Source of the DNA: Cryobacterium cheniae
Lineage (GTDB): Bacteria; Actinomycetota; Actinomycetes; Actinomycetales; Microbacteriaceae
Assembly: GCF_004403395.1 (NCBI RefSeq)
Contig: NZ_SOGN01000044.1
Coordinates: 446-64,445 of the forward strand
Reading direction: 5' to 3'
DNA: 64,000 nucleotides
Both the position numbers and the translations under genes were made by a program. Positions within the stretch are counted from its first letter, which is position 1, and the number at the start of each line of letters is the position of its first letter. Of this stretch, positions 26,629 through 35,274 are shown one piece after another. Under the pieces are notes generated by a model, which did not search any database, had not been told where the DNA came from, and was given only the letters and a program-made list of their open reading frames with translations.

Positions 26629-27564
26629 ATGTCAGATAGCCCGGCCGCGGCGTCGCCCTACGAGGTGCTCGGCGTCAGCCCGTCGGCCAGTGACGACGAA
26701 CTCCGTCGTGCCTACCGTCGCCTGCTGCGCCACACGCATCCGGATGTCGGCGGAGACGCCGCCGCCTTCCACACCGTGCAGATCGCGTGGGAACGGGTGG
26801 GAACCCCGGCCGATCGCGCCGACTACGACCGCCGCCGGTATCCGGACTCGGCCGCCGAGCCGGAGCGCCCCGCCTACGCGTCGGGGGCCGGCCGCGGGCA
26901 GGCCACGCAGGCCGGGCCGCGCGCCCGCATGTACGGCCATCCGGGCGGCGAAGCGCGCCAGCGCTACCTCGAGCTCCTGCGGGAATGGGCCGGGCGCGGA
27001 ACCTCCATCGACGACCCGTACGCCCCGGCGCTGATCCGTTCGGCTCCGCGCGAGATCCGGCACTGGCTGGCGAAGGCCTTGGCCGAGGAATCCACGGCAC
27101 AGCTGGTCTCCGCCCTCGGAATCGGTTTCACGGCCTGGCACGACGTGGTCGCCGGCGCTACGCAGGGCAAGGTCGATCACGTCGTGCTCGGCCCGGCCGG
27201 ACTGTTCGCGGTCCTGTCCGAGGACTGGGGCGGGCCGGTCCAGCTGCGCCGCGGGGAACTCGTCGGCGACGCCCTCGACCCCGATGATCGCCCGATCGAA
27301 GATGTCGAGGGTGCCGTGCGTGCTCTGGCGAAGTCGCTCCGGGTGCGGTTCACCGCCGTGCTGATCGTGCTGCCCGACGAGGCCCTGGACGCCCCCCTGA
27401 CCGTCACCGGCCGTGGCCGGCGCCCGACCGTGATCACCCTGCCTCGGTCACGGCTGATCGGTGTGCTGCGCAGCGGTCTGCCCGGTATCGACCGCGGCAG
27501 CTTCGAGAAGGTGTTCGAGTTGCGGAGCCGCCTGCAGGACGGCATCCGTTTCAGTTCGGACTAG
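26629..27564 (+). CDS. J-domain protein with a NERD-like C-terminal domain
   Basis: The 311-residue protein has a J domain at residues 9-70, with the HPD motif at 37-39 needed to stimulate Hsp70/DnaK. It lacks the Gly/Phe and zinc-finger parts of DnaJ, so it is a specialised co-chaperone. Residues 85-130 look disordered. The C-terminal half contains GKVDHVVLGPAGLFAVLSED near residue 184, which resembles the core of NERD (nuclease-related) domains, although the usual E-x-K active-site pair seems altered. The ATG has a GAAAGAG ribosome-binding site 8 bases upstream. The stop overlaps the convergent HAD gene stop by 4 bases. Confidence 0.82.
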   Translation: MSDSPAAASPYEVLGVSPSASDDELRRAYRRLLRHTHPDVGGDAAAFHTVQIAWERVGTPADRADYDRRRYPDSAAEPERPAYASGAGRGQATQAGPRARMYGHPGGEARQRYLELLREWAGRGTSIDDPYAPALIRSAPREIRHWLAKALAEESTAQLVSALGIGFTAWHDVVAGATQGKVDHVVLGPAGLFAVLSEDWGGPVQLRRGELVGDALDPDDRPIEDVEGAVRALAKSLRVRFTAVLIVLPDEALDAPLTVTGRGRRPTVITLPRSRLIGVLRSGLPGIDRGSFEKVFELRSRLQDGIRFSSD

Positions 27565-28445
27565 CCGTTTCGCGGCAGACCCAGCCTGTCGACCCAGGAG
27601 CGGAGGAATTCCGCCCCGGCGGCGTCGTGGATCAGTGTCCCCTCCACGATCACGGGGTAGGGGCGCTCGAGGATGCCGTCGGACGGTCGCACGTCCACGT
27701 GCGAGACGTCGTAGCCGGCGGCGTGCAGGTGGTCGGCCATCAGGTAGTCGCTCCGCGAGTCGCCGACCGAACGCCAGACGCGGGGGAGTGACCCCGATTC
27801 GGAGAAGAAGGCCAGCGCCCGCTCCGCGCCGCGGTCCTTGTCCAGGGTGACCGACTCGATGTCGGTCGAGATGATCGTCGGGTCGATCCGGAATCCCACT
27901 GCGCCGGCGGCGTCCGGCACAACCCGATCACCGAAGCGGATGCCCAGCCCGAGTTCCACCATCACCGCGAACGCTGCCTCGTTGAACTCCGCCGCGGCTG
28001 CCTGGTACGCGCCGTGGTCGGCATCCGTGCGCTGCTCGACCGACACCATGGCCTGCTTGGTCTCATCGAAGAACATGGTGTCGCTGAACCGGTCCGCGAC
28101 GAGGTCGCGTAGCAGGTCGACGGCAACGGCAGGAAGGGCCACGCTGTCATCGACGATGATCCGGCCCATCCCCGCAGCCGTGATCGGGAACCAGACGGCC
28201 CCCTTCTCGCAGACCCCGTACATGCGCATCGACTCGGGCAGGCCGGCCTCGCAGAGCGGCGCGACGACCTGCTCGCGAATGAACGTCGACGAGCGCCCGG
28301 TGATGAACGCGATCGGGACGTTGGCTCCGGCCAGGCTGATCAGGTCCGTGATGATGCTCGGTGTAGCGATGGTCCGGGTCACCGGACTGGCGATCGGGCC
28401 GTCCACGTCGAGCAACAGGCCAAGGGGAGAAAGGGTATCGCGCAT
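27561..28445 (-). CDS. HAD-superfamily hydrolase, trehalose-phosphatase/Cof-like fold
   Basis: The 294-residue protein starts with HAD motif I LLDVDGPIAS (Asp13, Asp15), has motif II in AFITGRSSTF and motif IV near SVGDSRSDYLMA, with a large cap between. This arrangement fits HAD subfamily IIB sugar phosphatases, such as Cof-type or trehalose-6-phosphate phosphatase relatives. The substrate is unknown. The frame stays open to 28904, but only the ATG at 28445 gives a family-like start. It is divergent from a small Cys-containing protein gene across about 220 bases in which I see nothing else. Confidence 0.82.
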   Translation of the reverse strand: MRDTLSPLGLLLDVDGPIASPVTRTIATPSIITDLISLAGANVPIAFITGRSSTFIREQVVAPLCEAGLPESMRMYGVCEKGAVWFPITAAGMGRIIVDDSVALPAVAVDLLRDLVADRFSDTMFFDETKQAMVSVEQRTDADHGAYQAAAAEFNEAAFAVMVELGLGIRFGDRVVPDAAGAVGFRIDPTIISTDIESVTLDKDRGAERALAFFSESGSLPRVWRSVGDSRSDYLMADHLHAAGYDVSHVDVRPSDGILERPYPVIVEGTLIHDAAGAEFLRSWVDRLGLPRNG

Positions 28446-28668
28446 ACCCCAGTGTTTCACGGGTGCGCCGCCGCGGGGTCTCCGGGCTTCGACCGCCCGG
28501 CCATCGGTGGTCGTCGCGGCCATTCGTCGCGAGCCGGAGTCGCGCACGTCGATCGCCCCGTTCGTCGTCTGCAGCTCGACGTGACCCCGACTGGTGGACG
28601 GAGCCGGCGGCGCGCACGAGTGTGTTCCGCAGTGCCACTCGGACCCGGGAACGCCTATCCTTGATCGA

Positions 28669-29031
28669 GTGATTACGCGACGAATGGCTGCCCTGCGCCT
28701 TGATATCCCGATCGAAATGGCGCAGCGCCACGAACTTCCCTCCCGGATGTCGGAGGCCGAGCTGGCCGAGATCGAGCGCAACCCGCCGGCGTGGCTCGTG
28801 CAGTCGCGGGCCAACCGCACGGGCAAGAAACCGGTCTGGGTGGAACTGCGCTGCGACGTCTGCGGGTTCACCGAGGCCGCGCGTCCCAAGAAGTGGTGGC
28901 CCACCTTTACGTATCTGACCTGCGATTACCACGGTTCCGAGGAACTCCCAAATCCCGCGTCCGGTCTCAGCCGCACCGAGGTCGACGGCATCGGCAACGC
29001 TTTCATCGGCATCGTCGACGAGGCACCCTAG
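28669..29031 (+). CDS. Conserved small protein with a Cys-x2-Cys / Cys-x2-His pair, function unknown
   Basis: From the GTG at 28669 the protein is 120 residues (VITRRMAALRLDIPIEMAQR at the start); an ATG at 28684 is also possible. It contains CDVCGF (Cys62, Cys65) and CDYHG (Cys85, His88), a plausible zinc-binding set, within a well-ordered segment WVELRCDVCGFTEAARPKKW. There are no membrane segments. The N-terminus carries a helical MSEAELAEIERNPPAWL stretch. I recall similar proteins in Microbacteriaceae but no function. It ends just before a large hairpin facing the sulfur-fusion gene. Confidence 0.75.
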   Translation: MITRRMAALRLDIPIEMAQRHELPSRMSEAELAEIERNPPAWLVQSRANRTGKKPVWVELRCDVCGFTEAARPKKWWPTFTYLTCDYHGSEELPNPASGLSRTEVDGIGNAFIGIVDEAP

Positions 29032-29045
29032 GCCGGATTGGAACC

Positions 29046-29122
29046 AATTCGACGGAGATTCTGGGTCAAACACCCGGTTCTGAGCCGAAATGCGGTGTCT
29101 GGAGCAAAATCCCCGTCGAATT
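29046..29122. repeat. Long imperfect inverted repeat between convergent genes
   Basis: Arms at 29046-29074 and 29094-29122 pair over most of their length, with a perfect 10-bp outer stem (29046-29055 with 29113-29122) and a few mismatches further in. The apex carries a small extra hairpin. It fills most of the 112-base gap between the small Cys-protein gene and the fusion enzyme gene. It could be a two-way terminator or a palindromic mobile repeat. Confidence 0.65.
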
Positions 29123-29143
29123 CGTTAGGGGCGGAGCCGCGGA

Positions 29144-31663
29144 CTAGATGAACAGAGTCGTGGTGGACTCCGATGCTTCGCCGAGGAAGGTGGCCACGCC
29201 GCCGAGCTCCACGCCCTCCATCAGGTCCGTCTCGGCGATGCCGAGCAGGTCCATGGTCATGGTGCAGGCGATGAGGCGGGCTCCGCCGGTCTGGGCCGAC
29301 TTGATCAGTTCCGGCAGGGAGGCGACCGAGTTGTCCTTCATGACCTTCTTGATCAGGGCAGCCCCGGCACCGAGCATGTTCATCTGGGACAGCGGCATGC
29401 TGCCCGCTCCCGAGGGCATCATCGTGGCGAACATCTTGTCGATCGCCTTGCGATCCCGCTTGGGCGGGTGTGTGCGCCGCAGCGAGTTGAGACCCCAGAA
29501 AGTGAAGAACATCGAGACCTCGTCGCCCATGGCGAGGGCGCCGTTGGCGATGATGAACGCCGCGAGCACCTTGTCGAGGTCGCCCGAGAAGATGACGAAT
29601 GAGGTCTTCCCCGACCTGGCCTCTGCCGGTGCGGCTGCCGCCTGGACGGTCGTGGCCACCGCGCCGCCCTTCCGCATGGTGGCGACGTAGCCTGGACCCT
29701 CCGGCTCGATGGCCAGCAGCTGGTGGCCGTTGCGCCGGGCCCATGCCGGGGCGTCGTTGGCGAAACCGGGGTCGGAGACGTGCACGACGATCTCATCACC
29801 CGGCGTCAGGGAGCGCATGTTCTCGGTCAGTTTCATGATCGGGCCGGGGCAGGCCAGACCCGAACAGTCGAGGTTGACGCGCACCCCCGTGCCCTGGGCC
29901 AGGGCGGCGGTCTTCGCCGCGGCGGCCCGGATGTCGACCGCTTCCGCGTAGGCGGTCATCGGCAGCGGCGGTTCGTCGCTGTCCGGTTTCACCTCGTGCC
30001 AGGAGCGGAAGGTGTCCGAACCGCCCGACAGTGTGGCGACATCCGTGAAGCCCCGCTGCACGAGTGCCCGATAGCCCAGGTAGCTGCGGAAGCCGACCGC
30101 GCAGTACAGCCGCACGGGAACGGCCGGGTCCCAGTCGCCGGACGCCTCGCGGATGGTGCCGAGGGGCACGTTCTCGGCGCCGGGCAGGTGCCAGATGGAG
30201 AACTCCTCGGGCGTGCGCACGTCGATCAGGCGCGCGCCGGCCGTCGTGGCGGGGTAGTCCTGCGCGTACCAGAGGGTGAGGTCGCCGCGGAGCACGTTGC
30301 CGGCGACGAAGCCCGCCATGTTGACGGGGTCCTTGGCGGATCCGAACGGCGGGGCGTAGGCGAGCTCGAGTTCCTCGAGATCGTAGACGGTCAGTCCGGC
30401 CCGCAGCGCGGTGGCCATCACGTCGAGGCGCTTGTCGACGCCGTCGAAGCCCGCGGCCTGCGCGCCGAGGATACGGCCTGTGTCAGGCGCGAAGAGAACC
30501 TTCAGCTGCATCATGGCGGTGCCCGGGTAATAGCCGGCGTGCCCGGACGGGTGCACGTGCACGGCGCGGTAGGGCAGGCCGGCGGCGAGCAGCTGGCGCT
30601 CGGTCGCGCCGGTCCCACCGGCGACCATGTCGAAGATCTTCACGATCGACGTGCCCTGAGTGGACGTGTACTCCGTGCTGCGGCCGCAGATGTTCTCCGC
30701 CGCCACCCGTGCTTCGCGGTTGGCGGGTCCGGCCAGGGGAGCCAGCCAGAGCCCGGGGAGCACCGTGTGCGGGGTCTCGACCGAGTCTCCGGCTGCCCAG
30801 ATGTGCGGGTCTGACGTCTGCATGTGGGTGTCGACCGTGATGCCGCCGCGCGGCCCGATCTCCAGCCCGGCGTCCTTGGCCAGGGTCGTGTTGGGGCGGA
30901 CACCGGCCGAGAGGATGACGAGGTCGGCTTCGAGCACGGTCCCGTCGGTCAGTTCGACGTTCAGCCCGCCCCCGGCGCGCGCGGTGAAGGCTGCGGCCGC
31001 GGTCGAGAGATGCAGGGTGATGCCCCGGCTGCGGAGGTGCTGTTCGACGGGAACGGACAGTTCGTGGTCGAGCGGCGGCAGGATCTGGTCGCTCATCTCG
31101 ACGACGTCCACGAGGGCGCCGCGGTGTTTGAGGTTTTCCGCCATTTCCAGGCCGATGTAACCGGCCCCGATCACGACCGTGCGCACGGGGCCGCGGGCGC
31201 CCGTGGCGGCCTCGGAGAGTGCGGCATCCAGTCGAGCCTTAATGGAATCCATGTCGCCGATGCGGCGCAGGACGTGCACGCCGGCCAAGTCGATGCCCGG
31301 CAGGGGAGGGCGCAGCGGCTCCGCGCCGGGGCATAACGCCAGAGCATCGTAATTTTCGACGTATTCACGGCCGCCGTCGACCTCGCGGATCGTCACGGTG
31401 CGCGCGATCCGGTCGATGCCGGTCACCTCGTGGCCCACCCGCACATCGATGTCGAGGGATTCGCGCAGGCTCTCCGGCGTCTGTAAGAGGAGTCGACTGC
31501 GATCCGTGATCACCTCGCCCACGTGGTAGGGCAGACCACAGTTGGCGAAGGAGACATGATGTCCCCGTTCGAGAACCACGATCTCGGCGAATTCGTCCAG
31601 ACGACGGGCTCGGGCGGCGACGGAAGCGCCGGCTGCGACTCCACCAACGACGACGATCTTCAT
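29144..31663 (-). CDS. CoA-disulfide reductase fused to rhodanese, TusA and DsrE-like domains
   Basis: This 839-residue fusion has four parts. Residues 1-450 are an FAD/NAD(P)H disulfide reductase of the CoA-disulfide/persulfide type, with FAD motif GGVAAGAS (7-14), the single active cysteine Cys42 in SFANCGLPYH and a second dinucleotide site VIGAGYIGLEMAENL. About 460-560 is a rhodanese domain with LYCAVGFRSY. About 597-670 is TusA-like with CSGLACPGP. From about 688 it is DsrE/DsrE2-like. Together these handle persulfide sulfur: reducing CoA or glutathione-type persulfides and relaying sulfane sulfur. A GAAAGG ribosome-binding site precedes the ATG, and a CsoR/CstR-like palindrome lies 49 bases upstream. 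It is divergent from an MMPL transporter. Confidence 0.92.
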   Translation of the reverse strand: MKIVVVGGVAAGASVAARARRLDEFAEIVVLERGHHVSFANCGLPYHVGEVITDRSRLLLQTPESLRESLDIDVRVGHEVTGIDRIARTVTIREVDGGREYVENYDALALCPGAEPLRPPLPGIDLAGVHVLRRIGDMDSIKARLDAALSEAATGARGPVRTVVIGAGYIGLEMAENLKHRGALVDVVEMSDQILPPLDHELSVPVEQHLRSRGITLHLSTAAAAFTARAGGGLNVELTDGTVLEADLVILSAGVRPNTTLAKDAGLEIGPRGGITVDTHMQTSDPHIWAAGDSVETPHTVLPGLWLAPLAGPANREARVAAENICGRSTEYTSTQGTSIVKIFDMVAGGTGATERQLLAAGLPYRAVHVHPSGHAGYYPGTAMMQLKVLFAPDTGRILGAQAAGFDGVDKRLDVMATALRAGLTVYDLEELELAYAPPFGSAKDPVNMAGFVAGNVLRGDLTLWYAQDYPATTAGARLIDVRTPEEFSIWHLPGAENVPLGTIREASGDWDPAVPVRLYCAVGFRSYLGYRALVQRGFTDVATLSGGSDTFRSWHEVKPDSDEPPLPMTAYAEAVDIRAAAAKTAALAQGTGVRVNLDCSGLACPGPIMKLTENMRSLTPGDEIVVHVSDPGFANDAPAWARRNGHQLLAIEPEGPGYVATMRKGGAVATTVQAAAAPAEARSGKTSFVIFSGDLDKVLAAFIIANGALAMGDEVSMFFTFWGLNSLRRTHPPKRDRKAIDKMFATMMPSGAGSMPLSQMNMLGAGAALIKKVMKDNSVASLPELIKSAQTGGARLIACTMTMDLLGIAETDLMEGVELGGVATFLGEASESTTTLFI

Positions 31664-31711
31664 AAAAGTGCCTTTCGGTTGGCCGGGAGAGCGTTCAGGC
31701 CAACCCGACAG

Positions 31712-31727
31712 ATACCCCTATGGGTAT
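31712..31727. promoter_or_regulatory. Palindromic operator, CsoR/CstR-like
   Basis: The site ATACCCCTATGGGTAT is an inverted ATACCC/GGGTAT repeat around a 4-base centre. It matches the style of sites bound by CsoR-family repressors, whose persulfide-sensing member CstR controls genes for TusA, rhodanese and CoA-persulfide reductase in Staphylococcus. It lies 49 bases upstream of the fusion enzyme start, where it would overlap the promoter, and 124 bases upstream of the MMPL start. No csoR/cstR gene is in the window. Confidence 0.7.
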
Positions 31728-31850
31728 GCGGGGCATTCATTCGAGCGTACACCTCGCGAGGTGCGTCCCGCGCACCGGACAGGGGTCGCCCAGCGACCAA
31801 CGGGTGGAGTAATTTGGCGGTAGCCGCCAGAGACCGGAGGACGCCCGACC

Positions 31851-34079
31851 ATGCTTCGCACCCTCGGCGTTTTCGTCGCCCGTCACCGTTTCACCTCCCT
31901 GCTGGTCTGGGCGCTCACGATCGCCGCGTGCGTGGCGACGGCACTGTTCGGGGTGACGGGGGAGAGCCTGTTCCAGCGCCTCTCCAGCGCCGGACCCACC
32001 GTCGAGGGCGAAGCGAGCCAGGCCGCCGACCTGCTGCAGGGGGACGACGGCGAAGACACGGAGTCCCTGTCCCTGCTCATCCACGGGGTCGACCTGTCCT
32101 CCCCGGACCTGGGCCGGATCCTCACCATGGCCACAACCGACCTGGCCGAGATCGACGGGGTGACCGGCGTCGCCAATCCGTCCGCCATCCCACCGCTGCC
32201 TGACGGCTCGCCGAGCCCGGCTGCGGTGCCCCTTCTGGCGCCCGACGGGACCGGATTGCTGCTGACCGCGCAGATGGAGGCACCCGACGGTGAGCTCAGC
32301 GATGAGCTGCTGGGGGAAGTGGAGGACCGGTTCGGCGTCGCGGCCGACGAGGTGCGGCTTCTCGAGCCGGACGCCACCGTGGAGGTCGGCGGAACCCCGC
32401 TCCTGGTGGAGTCCCTGGTGGCGGTCGCCGAGGCCGACCTGCAGAAGGGGGAGCTGATCGCGTTGCCGATCGCTCTGCTGGTGATGCTCATCATCTTCGG
32501 AGGTTTCCTGGCGGCCGGCATCCCGCTGGTCGGTGCGCTCGCGTCGATAGCCGGGGCACTCGGCGCCCTCTACGGGTTCAGCTACCTGCTGGAGATCGAC
32601 ACCACGGTGCTCAACGTCATCACCGTGATCGGGCTGGGGCTCTCCATCGACTACGGGCTTCTGATCGTCAGCCGGTTCCGGGAGGAGTTCCGGGCGCTTG
32701 TGGAACGGGTCGGCGAGAGCGAGACGCCCAAGGAACGGCACGATCTGATGCTGCAGGCCGTGGGCGTGACGGTCGACACGGCCGGACGCACGGTGCTCTA
32801 TTCGGGCCTGACCTTCGCCATCGCCACGGTGGGCCTGCTGGTCTTCGAACCCACGATCATCCGCGCCATCGCCATCGGCGCGGTCTCCGTGGTGCTGATC
32901 GCGATCCTGACGGCGCTCGTACTCGTCCCGGCTCTGCTCGGGTATTGCGGCGAACGGCTGTTGCAGCCGGGCCTGCTGACCCGCGTCCCGGGCCTCGGGC
33001 CCCCCCTGACCCGGTTCGGCGACGTCGCCCCCCGGGAGGGCGCCTTCTCCCGGCTGACCCGCCGCGTGCAACGGGCGCCCGTGCTCGTGGCGCTCGGCGG
33101 CATCGCCGTGCTCCTCCTGCTGGGTAGCCCCGCGCTGAACATCAACGTGTCCAGCGGCGGTGCCGACGCCATCCCGAAGGCCTCGACCCAGTACGGGTTC
33201 GTCACGGCGTTGAACGACTACTTCCCCCTCGCCACGGCCCCGCTGGTGCAACTGGTCTCGGACACCGACGAGGCATCCGCCGCGGCCTGGGCCGAAGAAG
33301 TGGCGACCCTGCCGAACGTCACCGGCACGACGCCGCCGGCCCAGGTGAACGGGTACTGGGTGTCGCGCGTCGGCTTCGACCAGAACGAGGGCCCGGCCGT
33401 CGTCCGGGAGATCCGGGACGAGCGGCCCGACTTCGCCCACTGGGTCGGGGGCACGGATGCCGCGTCGGTCGACTACGTCGACTCACTGGTCGCCGGCGCG
33501 CCCTGGGCCGCCCTGATCATCGCCGGGGCCACGTTCCTGCTGCTCTTCCTGATGACCGGTTCCGTGGTCATCCCGATCACCGCCCTCGTGATCAGTGTCA
33601 TCTCGCTCGGCGCCTCGGTCGGGATCCTGGTCTGGGGTTTCCAGGAGGGTAATCTCGCCGGGCTGCTCGATTTCGATGCCGACACGATCGCCGGGGTGGA
33701 TCCCCTGGTCCTGACCCTCGTGCTCACCTTCGGTTTCGGCCTGGCCATGGACTACGAGATGTTCCTGCTCGCCCGGATCAAGGAACACCACGAACAGGGC
33801 GAGAGCACGCGCCTGTCGATCGAGACGGGTCTGCAGAGCTCGGGCCGGATCATCTCGTCAGCGGCCCTGATCATCGTGATCGTGTTCGCCGGGTTCGCCA
33901 CCGGCAACCTGCTGCAGATGAAGCAGATCGGTGTCGCCCTGGCGGTGGCCGTGCTTCTGGACGCGACCCTCGTGCGCACCATCGTGGTGCCCGCCGTGAT
34001 GACCGCGCTCGAAAAGGGGCTCTGGTGGGCGCCGAAGTGGATGCACCCGATCCACGCCCGCTTCGGGATGAGGGAATAG
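31851..34079 (+). CDS. MMPL family (RND superfamily) transporter
   Basis: The 742-residue protein has the two-fold RND layout: one helix near the N-terminus (about 12-34), a periplasmic loop and a bundle of five helices, then the same again. The two conserved proton-relay motifs are GLGLSIDYGLLIVSRFREE and FGFGLAMDYEMFLLARIKE. In mycobacteria MMPL proteins export lipids; in Micrococcales similar proteins are often called drug or lipid exporters without evidence. GGAGGA precedes the ATG. A small inverted repeat (31815-31820 with 31824-31829) lies just upstream. It is divergent from the persulfide fusion gene. The substrate is unknown. Confidence 0.9.
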   Translation: MLRTLGVFVARHRFTSLLVWALTIAACVATALFGVTGESLFQRLSSAGPTVEGEASQAADLLQGDDGEDTESLSLLIHGVDLSSPDLGRILTMATTDLAEIDGVTGVANPSAIPPLPDGSPSPAAVPLLAPDGTGLLLTAQMEAPDGELSDELLGEVEDRFGVAADEVRLLEPDATVEVGGTPLLVESLVAVAEADLQKGELIALPIALLVMLIIFGGFLAAGIPLVGALASIAGALGALYGFSYLLEIDTTVLNVITVIGLGLSIDYGLLIVSRFREEFRALVERVGESETPKERHDLMLQAVGVTVDTAGRTVLYSGLTFAIATVGLLVFEPTIIRAIAIGAVSVVLIAILTALVLVPALLGYCGERLLQPGLLTRVPGLGPPLTRFGDVAPREGAFSRLTRRVQRAPVLVALGGIAVLLLLGSPALNINVSSGGADAIPKASTQYGFVTALNDYFPLATAPLVQLVSDTDEASAAAWAEEVATLPNVTGTTPPAQVNGYWVSRVGFDQNEGPAVVREIRDERPDFAHWVGGTDAASVDYVDSLVAGAPWAALIIAGATFLLLFLMTGSVVIPITALVISVISLGASVGILVWGFQEGNLAGLLDFDADTIAGVDPLVLTLVLTFGFGLAMDYEMFLLARIKEHHEQGESTRLSIETGLQSSGRIISSAALIIVIVFAGFATGNLLQMKQIGVALAVAVLLDATLVRTIVVPAVMTALEKGLWWAPKWMHPIHARFGMRE

Positions 34080-34088
34080 GAGCGTCGG

Positions 34089-35240
34089 TTACACCGCGGC
34101 CGGCTCGTCCGGCTCGTCCGGGTCGTCGTGGTGGATCCGGTCGGCGAGGCTGCCCAGCGGCTCGCCGCTGCCGCCCCACTGCTTCGAAATGATCTCCGCG
34201 GCGATGGACACGGCCGTTTCCTCCGGCGTGCGGGATCCGAGGTCCAGCCCGATCGGGCTGTGCAGCCGAGCCAGGTCCGCGTCGGCCAGACCGGCCTCGC
34301 GGAGCCGGGCCAGCCGGTCCTGATGGGTGCGCCGCGAACCCATCGCACCGATATAAGCGAACGGGCCGCAGGTCAGGGCCACCTCGAGCAGTGGCACGTC
34401 GAATTTCGGGTCGTGGGTGAGCACGCAGACGACGGTGCGCTCGTCGACGAGCCCCGCCCGAACCTGCTCGGCCAGATAGCGGTGCGGCCACCCGACCACG
34501 ACCTCGTCGGCGCTGGGGAACCGGGCCGGGGTCGCGAAGACCTCGCGGGCATCGCACACGGTGACCCGGTAGCCGAGGAAGGAAGCCAGCTTGGCCAGGG
34601 CGGCGGCGAAATCGATGGCGCCGAACACCAGCATCCGGGGGCGCGGGGCGAAGCTGTTGACGAAGACCCGCATCCCCTCACCGCGTCGCTCGCCGTCGGG
34701 TCCGTAGATAAGGGTGCTGTTGCGCCCGGCGGCGAGTAGCCCGCGGGCGTCGTCTCCGACGGCCCGGTTGGCCCGTTCGGAGCCCAGGTCGCCGGCGAAG
34801 CCGGGCGGCCGGATGATCAGGTGCCGGCCCAGCCGGCTCGGATCGGGGTGCTCGATCACGGTCGCGACCCCGACCGGGACAGAACCGTTGATGTCCTGCT
34901 CCACTGCGGCCAGTTCGGGGAAGATCGCCTGGCTGACGGGCTCGACGAAGACGTCGAGGATGCCGCCGCAGGTCAGGCCCACGGAGAAGGCGTCATCGTC
35001 GCTGATGCCGTAGCGCACGAGCACCGCCCGCCCGTCCTCGATGACCTGGCGTGCGAGGTCGTAGACGGCACCCTCCACGCAGCCGCCGGAGACCGAGCCG
35101 ACCACCTCCCCGCCGGCGGTGACCAGCATCGACGCTCCGGCCGGCCTGGGGGCGGATTGGAAGGTGCGCACGACGGTGGCCAGGCCGGCGACGCCGCCGG
35201 CCTGCCATCCCGTCAGCATCGGGTTCAGGACTTCACGCAC
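34089..35240 (-). CDS. XdhC/CoxI family molybdenum-enzyme maturation protein
   Basis: XdhC-type proteins bind and insert (often sulfurated) molybdenum cofactor into xanthine-dehydrogenase-like enzymes such as CO dehydrogenase. The 383-residue protein has the N-terminal motif GSVSGGCVEGAVYD and GLTCGGILDVFVEP, then a Rossmann-like C-terminal half with VFGAIDFAAALAKL, YIGAMGSRRTHQ and the end motif IGLDLGSRTPEETAVSIAAEI. It is the last gene of the minus-strand cox operon, 34 bases after coxG. A second XdhC-type gene at 38767 suggests two separate steps in cofactor handling. The C-terminus ends in an Asp/Pro-rich tail. Confidence 0.92.
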   Translation of the reverse strand: MREVLNPMLTGWQAGGVAGLATVVRTFQSAPRPAGASMLVTAGGEVVGSVSGGCVEGAVYDLARQVIEDGRAVLVRYGISDDDAFSVGLTCGGILDVFVEPVSQAIFPELAAVEQDINGSVPVGVATVIEHPDPSRLGRHLIIRPPGFAGDLGSERANRAVGDDARGLLAAGRNSTLIYGPDGERRGEGMRVFVNSFAPRPRMLVFGAIDFAAALAKLASFLGYRVTVCDAREVFATPARFPSADEVVVGWPHRYLAEQVRAGLVDERTVVCVLTHDPKFDVPLLEVALTCGPFAYIGAMGSRRTHQDRLARLREAGLADADLARLHSPIGLDLGSRTPEETAVSIAAEIISKQWGGSGEPLGSLADRIHHDDPDEPDEPAAV

Positions 35241-35274
35241 CGTCGGCGACCTTTCCGGGTTCGCTCATCCGGGC

